From positions 1-49,605 of the forward strand of contig NZ_SDWS01000016.1 of the NCBI RefSeq assembly GCF_004137245.1: a stretch of 49,605 nt of DNA. The letters are read 5' to 3'. The stretch comes from Nocardioides glacieisoli (GTDB lineage Bacteria; Actinomycetota; Actinomycetes; Propionibacteriales; Nocardioidaceae). The notes under the pieces were generated by a model, which made no database searches, had not been told where the DNA came from, and saw only the letters and a program-made list of their open reading frames with translations. Below, in pieces: positions 42,374 through 49,605 of this stretch (position 1 is the first letter of the stretch; the number at the start of each line of letters is the position of its first letter). Made by a program: the position numbers and the translations under genes.

Positions 42374-43558
42374 GTGCTCGTCATCGTCGCTCCCGGCCAG
42401 GGGGCCCAGACCCCCGGCTTCCTCACGCCCTGGCTGGAGGACCCCGTCTTCGCCGCCCGGTTCGACTGGCTGGCCACCGTCGCCGGCATCGACCTGGCCC
42501 ACTTCGGCACCGAGGCCGACGCGGACACCATCCGCGACACCAAGATCGCCCAGCCGCTGCTGGTCGCAACCGGCCTGGTCGCGGCGCTCGACCTCTTCCC
42601 GCACCCCGCCGACGCGTTCGCGCGCATCGGCGCGGTCGCCGGCCACAGCGTCGGCGAGCTCACCGCCGCCGCGGGTGCCCGTGTCATCACTGCCGAGCAG
42701 GCGATGGTGCTGGTGCGCGAGCGCGGCAACGCGATGGCCGACGCCGCCGCGACCACCGCGACCGGCATGACCGCGGTGCTCGGCGGGGACCGCGAGGAGG
42801 TGCTCGCGGTGATCGAGCGCCACGGCCTCACTCCCGCCAACGACAACGGTGCTGGTCAGCTCGTCGCCGCGGGCACGATGGAGCAGCTCGCGGCGTTCGC
42901 CGAGGACGGGCCGGCCAAGGCGCGGCTGATGCCGCTGAGCGTCGCCGGCGCGTTCCACACCGCCCACATGGCGCCTGCGGTCGAGCGGCTCGCCTCGCTG
43001 GCGCGCTCGGTCTCCACCCACGACCCGCGCACCCCGCTGATCTCCAACCGCGACGGCCAGGTCGTCCACGACGGGCGCGACGTGCTGCGCCGCATGGTCG
43101 GCCAGATCGCCAACCCGGTCCGCTGGGACCTCTGCATGGAGACGATGAGCGACCTCGGCGTCACCGGCATCCTCGAGATGCCGCCCGCCGGCACCCTCAC
43201 CGGCATCGCCAAGCGCCAGCTCAAGGGCGTCGAGACCTTCGCGCTCAAGACGCCCGACCAGCTCGACGCCGCCCGCGAGTTCTGCGACAAGCACGGCGAG
43301 GCCTCGCAGATCGAGACCACCCCGACCTGGCGGATGATCGTGTCTCCCGCCAAGGGCACGTTCCACCTCGCGTCCGAGGCCCTGGAGCACGACCTCCTGG
43401 TCCCCGGGGCCACCATCGGCGCCGTCGCCAGCCTGCGCGACCGCACCGACATCACCGCGCCCCACGGCGGGTCCGTCGTCGAGTGGCTCGTCGAGGACGG
43501 CGACCTGGTCTCCCCCGGCCAGCCCCTCCTCCGCCTCCACCCCGAGGGCACGAACTGA
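42374..43558 (+). CDS. fabD: Malonyl-CoA:ACP transacylase with biotinyl-like C-terminal domain
   Basis: FabD moves malonyl from CoA to ACP. The N-terminal 310 residues are the enzyme: VIVAPGQGAQTPGFL at the start, the active-site GHSVGEL (about Ser93) and the His in SVAGAFHTAHM. Unusually, about 75 further residues follow. They align with a biotin carboxyl carrier: SPAKGTFH (like SPMVGTFY), GATIGAVASLRDRTDITAP and VEDGDLVSPGQPLL, with Arg where the biotin-accepting Lys would be. GTG 42374 gives the usual N-terminus; GTG 42365 is possible. The stop shares one base with the fabH start (TGATG). Confidence 0.92.
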   Translation: MLVIVAPGQGAQTPGFLTPWLEDPVFAARFDWLATVAGIDLAHFGTEADADTIRDTKIAQPLLVATGLVAALDLFPHPADAFARIGAVAGHSVGELTAAAGARVITAEQAMVLVRERGNAMADAAATTATGMTAVLGGDREEVLAVIERHGLTPANDNGAGQLVAAGTMEQLAAFAEDGPAKARLMPLSVAGAFHTAHMAPAVERLASLARSVSTHDPRTPLISNRDGQVVHDGRDVLRRMVGQIANPVRWDLCMETMSDLGVTGILEMPPAGTLTGIAKRQLKGVETFALKTPDQLDAAREFCDKHGEASQIETTPTWRMIVSPAKGTFHLASEALEHDLLVPGATIGAVASLRDRTDITAPHGGSVVEWLVEDGDLVSPGQPLLRLHPEGTN

Positions 43559-44571
43559 TGGCGCCGATCACCGCGACGACGGGCGCCCCGCACACGCGCA
43601 TCATGGGCATGGGCTCCTACCGCCCCACCCGCCTGGTCCCCAACTCCGAGGTCGTCGACGCGATCGCCTCTAGCGACGAGTGGATCCAGCAGCGCTCGGG
43701 CATCAAGACGCGTCGCTGGGCCGGACCCGAGGAGTCCGTGCAGATGATGTCGGTCGAGGCGTCGCGCATCGCCATCGAGCGTGCCGGCCTCGAGGTCGGC
43801 GAGATCGACTGCGTCCTCGTCGCCACCGTGAGCCACCTGCTCCAGACCCCTGCGGTGGCCACCGCCATCGCCCACGAGCTCGGCACCGACGGCGCCGCCG
43901 CCTTCGACATCTCCGCCGCCTGCGCGGGCTTCTGCCACGGCATCGCGATGGCCTCCGACATGGTCCGCGCCGGCAGCGCCCGGCACGTCCTGGTCATCGG
44001 CGTCGAACGCCTCACCGACATCCTCGACCTCACCGACCGCGGCACCGCCTTCATCTTCGCGGACGGTGCCGGCGCCGCCGTCGTCGGACCCAGCGACACC
44101 CCCGGCATCGGCCCGGTCGTCTGGGGCTCCGACGGCGAGCAGTTCGACCTGATCCGGCAGCGCGAGGACTGGCGCGACGTGGTGGGCACCGAGACCCAGC
44201 CCGGCTCCGGCGTGATGCCGCACCTGACCATGCAGGGCAACCCGGTGTTCCGCTGGGCCTCGTTCGCTATGGCCAAGATCGGCCAGCAGGCGCTCGACGC
44301 CGCCGGGGTGTCCCTCGACGAGCTCGACGTCTTCGTGCCCCACCAGGCCAACATGCGCATCATCGACGCGATGGCGCGCTCGATGAAGCTGCCCGCGTCG
44401 GTGCGCATCGCCCGTGACGTCGCCGACCAGGGCAACACCTCGGCCGCCTCCGTGCCCCTCGCGCTCGACCGGATGATGCTCGAGGGCGAGGCCCGCAGCG
44501 GCGACACGGCCCTGCTCATCGCCTTCGGTGCCGGACTGGCGTACGCCGCCCAGGTCGTCACCGTCCCCTGA
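43558..44571 (+). CDS. fabH: 3-oxoacyl-ACP synthase III
   Basis: 337 residues. It starts fatty acid synthesis by condensing an acyl-CoA (often branched or acetyl) with malonyl-ACP. Seen: DEWIQQRSGI, the active-site Cys in AACAGFCHGI, His in VPHQANMRIID (about 260) and Asn in DQGNTSAASVPLAL. Length is normal. ATG 43558 overlaps the fabD stop by one base. The second gene of the cluster, in the same order as Streptomyces. Confidence 0.95.
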   Translation: MAPITATTGAPHTRIMGMGSYRPTRLVPNSEVVDAIASSDEWIQQRSGIKTRRWAGPEESVQMMSVEASRIAIERAGLEVGEIDCVLVATVSHLLQTPAVATAIAHELGTDGAAAFDISAACAGFCHGIAMASDMVRAGSARHVLVIGVERLTDILDLTDRGTAFIFADGAGAAVVGPSDTPGIGPVVWGSDGEQFDLIRQREDWRDVVGTETQPGSGVMPHLTMQGNPVFRWASFAMAKIGQQALDAAGVSLDELDVFVPHQANMRIIDAMARSMKLPASVRIARDVADQGNTSAASVPLALDRMMLEGEARSGDTALLIAFGAGLAYAAQVVTVP

Positions 44572-44649
44572 CGCACCACCCGATCCACCTGCTCCACCTG
44601 AGTTTTCCACCAGCCAAGAAGCACCACCACCGAAAGAAGGGAAGGCCCC

Positions 44650-44895
44650 ATGGCCACCACCGAAGAAATCCGTGCTGACCTCGCCGACATCGTCAACGAG
44701 GTGGCCGGCGTCGACGCCGACGACGTCCAGCTGGACAAGTCCTTCGTGGACGACCTCGACGTCGACTCGCTCTCCATGGTCGAGGTCGTCGTGGCCGCCG
44801 AGGAGAAGTTCGGCGTGACCATCCCCGACGACGAGGTCAAGAACCTCAAGACCGTCGGCGACGCCGTCGCCTTCATCGAGCGCTCGCAGGGCTGA
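44650..44895 (+). CDS. acpP: Acyl carrier protein
   Basis: 81 residues. The phosphopantetheine attachment motif DVDSLSMVE is present, with Ser as the carrier residue, in a typical acidic four-helix ACP (IPDDEVKNLKTVGDA). It carries the growing fatty acyl chain. AGAAGGGAAGG precedes ATG 44650 and the gene sits 78 bp after fabH, with fabF 94 bp downstream. Confidence 0.97.
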   Translation: MATTEEIRADLADIVNEVAGVDADDVQLDKSFVDDLDVDSLSMVEVVVAAEEKFGVTIPDDEVKNLKTVGDAVAFIERSQG

Positions 44896-44989
44896 CGCTC
44901 CCCCCACGTCACGGGTGGCCGGCGTCCAGCCCGGCCCCCGTGACCCAGGAACTCCCGCCTCACTCCCGCACGGAACGGAACCCCATCTG

Positions 44990-46242
<1,253 letters not shown>

Positions 46243-46243
<1 letters not shown>

Positions 46244-47682
46244 TGACGACGACCGCCGCTCCCGCAGCCAAGCCCGCCAAGCTGCCCCGCGAGGAGGACC
46301 CGCGCAACCCGGTCCACCGCCTCACCGCGCTCCTCGACGAGGGCACGCTCGAGCTGATCACCGCCGACGACGACTCCGGCATGCTCGCCGCGGTCGGCCG
46401 CGTCGACGGCACCCAGGTCGTCGCCTTCTGCTCCGACGCGACCGTCATGGGCGGCGCGATGGGCGACGTGGGCTGCCGCGTCGTCGTCGACGCCTACCAC
46501 CGCGCGATCACCGACAACGTCCCGATCATCGGGTTGTGGCACTCCGGCGGCGCACGGCTCGCCGAGGGCGTGCTGTCCCTCCACGCTGTCGGCCGGATCT
46601 TCCAAGTCATGACGCAGGCCTCCGGCGTGATCCCGCAGATCTCCGTCGTCCTCGGCCCGGCCGCCGGCGGGGCGGCGTACGGGCCGGCGCTGACCGACGT
46701 CGTCATCCTCGGCCCCGAGGGCCGGATCTTCGTCACCGGTCCCGACGTCGTCCGCTCCGTCACCGGGGAGGACGTCGACATGCTGCGCCTCGGCGGCCCC
46801 GAGCCGCACGGCCGGCGCTCCGGCGTGGTGCACATCCTCACCGACTCCGAGCGCGAGGCGCTCGACAAGGCCCGCACGGTCGCCTCCCTCCTCGGCGCGC
46901 AGGGCAGCCTGGCCGCGGACGAGGTCGAGGACCGCGAGCTCAGCGAGCTGCTCCCGGAGTCCAAGAAGCGCGCCTACGACGTGCACCCGCTCGTGGAGGG
47001 CCTGCTCGACGAGGGCACCATGCAGGAGATCCACGCCCGCTGGGCCCCCAACATCGTCACTGCCCTCGGCCGCTTCGGCGGCCGCACGGTCGGCGTCGTC
47101 GCCAACAATCCGCTGCGTCTCGGCGGGTGCCTCGACTCGCTCTCGGCCGAGAAGGCCTCGCGGTTCGTGCGCATGTGCGACGCGTTCGGCGTACCCCTCG
47201 TCGTCATCGTCGACGTGCCCGGCTACCTCCCCGGCGTCGGCCAGGAGTGGGACGGCGTCGTCCGACGCGGCGCCAAGCTCCTGCACGCCTTCGGTGAGTG
47301 CGTCGTGCCACGGGTGACCCTGGTGACCCGCAAGACCTACGGCGGCGCCTACATCGCGATGAACGCCCGCTCGCTCGGCGCCACCAAGGTGTTCGCCTGG
47401 CCGGGCGCGGAGGTCGCCGTGATGGGCGCCGTGGCCGCGATCCGCGTGCTCCACCGCCGCAAGCTGGCCGAGGTCTCCCCCGAGATCCGGCCGCAGGTCG
47501 AGGCCGAGCTCGCCGCGGAGCACGAGCGCATCGCCGGCGGGGTCGACAAGGCCGTCGAGATCGGCGTCGTCGACGAGGTGGTCGAGCCCGGCCGCACCCG
47601 CAGCGCGATCGCTGCCGCGATGCGGCACGAGATCGACACGGTCGGCGTACGCCGTGGGCGCCACGGCAACATCCCGCTCTGA
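46243..47682 (+). CDS. accD: Acyl-CoA carboxylase carboxyltransferase (beta) subunit
   Basis: A 479-residue carboxyltransferase. The N-terminal half contains DNVPIIGLWHSGGARLAEGV and GPAAGGAAYGPALTDVVI; the second half has NNPLRLGGCLDSLSAEKASR, VPGYLPGVGQEWDG and KTYGGAYIAMNAR, all acyl-CoA-binding marks of this family. With fabD-fabH-acpP-fabF it resembles AccD6 of mycobacteria, which makes malonyl-CoA from acetyl-CoA; propionyl-CoA is another possible substrate. It needs a biotinylated AccA not in this window. It overlaps the fabF stop by one base (TGATG). Confidence 0.9.
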
Positions 47683-47760
47683 CCCCACGGCCCGAGCGGG
47701 CCCGTGACCGTCACCGAGACCTTCCGGCTGCGTCGCCGCAACCCCTGGACGGCTGTCGTC

Positions 47761-48291
47761 TCAGACGACCTGGTGCAGCCAGCGCACCGGTGCGCCCTCA
47801 CCCGCATGCCGGAAGGTCTCGAGCTCGTCGTCCCACGGCTTGCCGAGGAGCGCGTCGATTTCGTTGAGGAGCGTGGTGTCGCCCAACGCGGACTTCACGA
47901 CCGCGGCCTTGAGCCGGTCCTCGGGGATGAGGATGTCGCCGTGCGGTCCGGTGATGGCGTGGAAGATGCCGAGGTCGGGCGTGCACGAGAAGCGCGTGCC
48001 CTCCGTCGAGCTCGTCGGCTCCTCGGTGATCTCGAAGCGGAGGTGGTTCCACCCGCGCAGCGCCGATGCGACGGCGGCAGCGGTCCCGGCCGTGCCGGTC
48101 CACGACAGCTCGGCGCGGTAGGACCCCGGCTGGGCAGGCTGCGGCGTCCAGTCGAGCGAGACGGCGACCCCGAGCACTCCGCCCACGGCCCACTCGATGT
48201 GCGGGCAGAGTGCGGAGGGAGCAGAGTGCACGTACAGAATGCCCCGCGTCCCCGGACCGTCCGGGCGGGAAGCAATGCGTGTGGTCACCAC
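47761..48291 (-). CDS. DUF3145 protein
   Basis: A 176-residue DUF3145 protein, an actinobacterial family of unknown function that sits next to fatty-acid synthesis genes in many genomes, as here. Seen: GILYVHSAPSALCPHIEWAV, LDWTPQPAQPGSYRAELSW and GKPWDDELE near the end. AAGGAGG lies only 2 bp from the first GTG (48291) and 5 bp from the second (48288), so the second GTG is a serious alternative. It is convergent with accD. Confidence 0.88.
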   Translation of the reverse strand: MVTTRIASRPDGPGTRGILYVHSAPSALCPHIEWAVGGVLGVAVSLDWTPQPAQPGSYRAELSWTGTAGTAAAVASALRGWNHLRFEITEEPTSSTEGTRFSCTPDLGIFHAITGPHGDILIPEDRLKAAVVKSALGDTTLLNEIDALLGKPWDDELETFRHAGEGAPVRWLHQVV

Positions 48292-48443
48292 GACCTCCTT
48301 GAGTTCCGACGCTCCAGATGCGCCTTCCCCAGCGGTCTGTCGTCGTTGCTCAACGGTGGTCGAGTGACACGTATGTGATTAGTGGCTCCATTGTGGCCCA
48401 TGAGGCGCCCGAACGCCAGCGGGACACGTTCGAGAGGGCGCCG

Positions 48444-49415
48444 TCAGGACTGGCGACGCTCCAGCTGGTCCGCGCGCTCCGCGGCATCGGTGATCTCATC
48501 GGAGTCGATCGCGTGCGTGCGGTGGAACCACGCCAGGGCGTCCGCCTCGCGTCCGGCCGACTCCAGGGTGTCGGCGTACGCGTAACGCAGCCGCACCGCC
48601 CACGCCGAGCGGCTCTTGGAGGTCAACGGCGCGAGCTCCAACGTACGGAGGGCAGCGTCGAGCTGTCCCATGTCGCGCCGGGCCCCAGCCTCGACGAGGG
48701 TCATCTCGGCCTTCGCCTCGGTGCTGAAGTTGGCCACCGACGGGCTCTTGGCGAGCTTGATCGCCTGCTCCGGATTGCCGAGGGCGCGGTGGCAGTCGGC
48801 CATGATCGGCAGGTAGTCGGTGGCACCGTTCATCCGCTTGGCGGCGCGCAGCTCGGCGAGCGCGACGTCGTAGTGGCCGGCTGCGTACGCCGCCTCCCCC
48901 GTCGCCTCGCGCACGACGGCCAGGCGCGACGCACGGGCGCGCGCAGCCAGGGTGTGGCGGTAGGCCAGCTCGGGGTCCTCGTCGATCAGCACGCCGGCCG
49001 CAGCCAGGTGACGCGCGACCCGAGCAGCGAGCTTCTCGGGCAGGCCCTTGAGCTGCGCCCGCACTCCGCGATCGAGCTCGGCGCCGGTGACGTCCTCCGG
49101 CAGCTCAGGACCGTCGTACTCGGCCTGGTCGGCCGTACGAACCTTCGGCTCGGCGCGGCCACGGAAGGCACGGTCCTGCGAGCGGGAGTCGCTCTTGCCC
49201 TGGTAGCCCCCACGGGAGGAGCCACCCTTGGCGCCATCCTTGCTACCGCCACGCGGAGCATCGCCGCGGGAGCTGCTGCGACCGCGCGAGTCCCCGGACG
49301 AGGACGACGAGCGCCCGGATCCGCCGCGGGCGTCGCTCGAGCGCGACGACGAGCCACCTCGTCCGGCGCTGGCGCCACCTCGGGCTGGTCGCTGTCCTCG
49401 ACGGTCCTCGGCCAC
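48444..49415 (-). CDS. TPR-repeat protein with disordered Arg/Ser/Gly N-terminus
   Basis: A 323-residue protein. The N-terminal 90 residues are rich in Arg, Ser and Gly, with RGG-like and SS runs, and probably bind RNA or other acidic partners. The remainder is a helical repeat of the tetratricopeptide type (AAYAAGHYDVALAELRAAKR, ALGNPEQAIKLAKS, GQLDAALRTLEL), a protein-binding surface. GTG 49415 with GAGAAGGAG upstream is preferred to a longer frame. Function is unknown. It lies just downstream of the rRNA operon on the same strand. Confidence 0.75.
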   Translation of the reverse strand: MAEDRRGQRPARGGASAGRGGSSSRSSDARGGSGRSSSSSGDSRGRSSSRGDAPRGGSKDGAKGGSSRGGYQGKSDSRSQDRAFRGRAEPKVRTADQAEYDGPELPEDVTGAELDRGVRAQLKGLPEKLAARVARHLAAAGVLIDEDPELAYRHTLAARARASRLAVVREATGEAAYAAGHYDVALAELRAAKRMNGATDYLPIMADCHRALGNPEQAIKLAKSPSVANFSTEAKAEMTLVEAGARRDMGQLDAALRTLELAPLTSKSRSAWAVRLRYAYADTLESAGREADALAWFHRTHAIDSDEITDAAERADQLERRQS

Positions 49416-49488
49416 GGCCGCACACTCCTTCTCAACGTATCGGCCCCCGCCCACGGGCCACCGTACTCATACCGGGGCGTGAAATGAC

Positions 49489-49520
49489 GCAGAGGCCACC
49501 AGATGTCTGGTGGCCTCTGC
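49489..49520 (-). terminator. rRNA operon terminator
   Basis: A perfect 15-bp stem (49489-49503 with 49506-49520) and a tiny loop lies directly past the 3' end of the 5S gene. Reading minus, a short T-containing stretch follows (GTCATTTC). Confidence 0.85.
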
Positions 49521-49528
49521 CCAATGAT

Positions 49529-49605
49529 TGTCCGGCGGCGTCCTACTCTCCCACAACCTCTCGGTTGCAGTACCATCGGCGCTGAAAGGCTTAACTTCCG
49601 GGTTC
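49529..49605 (-). rRNA. rrf: 5S ribosomal RNA (3' part)
   Basis: The minus strand reads the 3' two-thirds of an actinobacterial 5S rRNA, including GCCGATGGTACTGCA and GGGAGAGTAGGACGCCGCC. The 5' end lies beyond the window; the rest of the rRNA operon should follow upstream of it. The exact 3' end is estimated. Confidence 0.95.

Overview
The window is high-GC DNA from an actinobacterium, most likely of the Nocardioides type (Nocardioidaceae). The evidence is the GTG/TTG starts, the many 4-bp GTGA stop/start overlaps, DUF3052 and DUF3145 proteins, a homodimeric aceE, and the Streptomyces-like order fasR-fabD-fabH-acpP-fabF. The species call is inference; no database was searched.

Region 1 (1-14.5 kb) is an accessory island. 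It opens with a three-gene operon: a repeat-bearing protein with five Thr-x-x-Arg-Gly-Glu-like units, an MvdD-type ATP-grasp ligase, and a three-helix membrane protein. This looks like an unrecognised graspetide (ester/amide-crosslinked RiPP) system and is the strongest novelty candidate. It is followed by a DUF4238 protein, an AlbA_2 protein with an unknown partner, an Xre-RES toxin-antitoxin pair with a repeat-rich promoter, and a DUF4145-like protein. Next come a tyrosine integrase, an excisionase and a MobF relaxase-helicase (an integrative mobilizable element). The region ends with a GIY-YIG/helicase plus MazG pair that resembles phage defence.

Region 2 (14.5-22.1 kb) encodes secreted and membrane proteins: a collagen-like protein, an Ig-like protein, a small membrane protein, a GNAT, an HNH-like protein and a lipoprotein. 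The lipoprotein gene is flanked by two copies of a conserved intergenic motif. Then comes a translationally coupled pair: a (DGVT)n repeat protein and an M50 intramembrane metalloprotease with a PqqD-like N-terminus and a CxxC ectodomain. This is a second candidate for an undescribed peptide-processing system.

Region 3 (22.1-32.9 kb) is mostly housekeeping: an RNB ribonuclease, YaaA, a FUSC protein, a zinc-ribbon coiled coil, a Nif3-like protein and an acyl-CoA synthetase. It also holds a signalling module made of an Asp-rich membrane protein, a histidine kinase, an OmpR-type regulator, a Ser/Thr kinase and an Asp-rich secreted protein. The two Asp-rich genes share the same operator, so the module appears to be one regulon. 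A tRNA-Val closes the region.

Region 4 (33-49.6 kb) is core metabolism: peroxiredoxin, acyl-CoA synthetase, DUF3052, aceE, an AraC regulator, a VOC protein and an alpha/beta hydrolase. The fatty-acid synthesis cluster follows (fasR, fabD, fabH, acpP, fabF and an acyl-CoA carboxylase beta subunit). A GTRGGAAYCCYAC palindrome lies before both fasR and fabD, and FabD carries a C-terminal biotinyl-like domain with Arg in place of the biotin Lys. DUF3145, a TPR protein and the 3' part of a reverse-strand 5S rRNA end the window.
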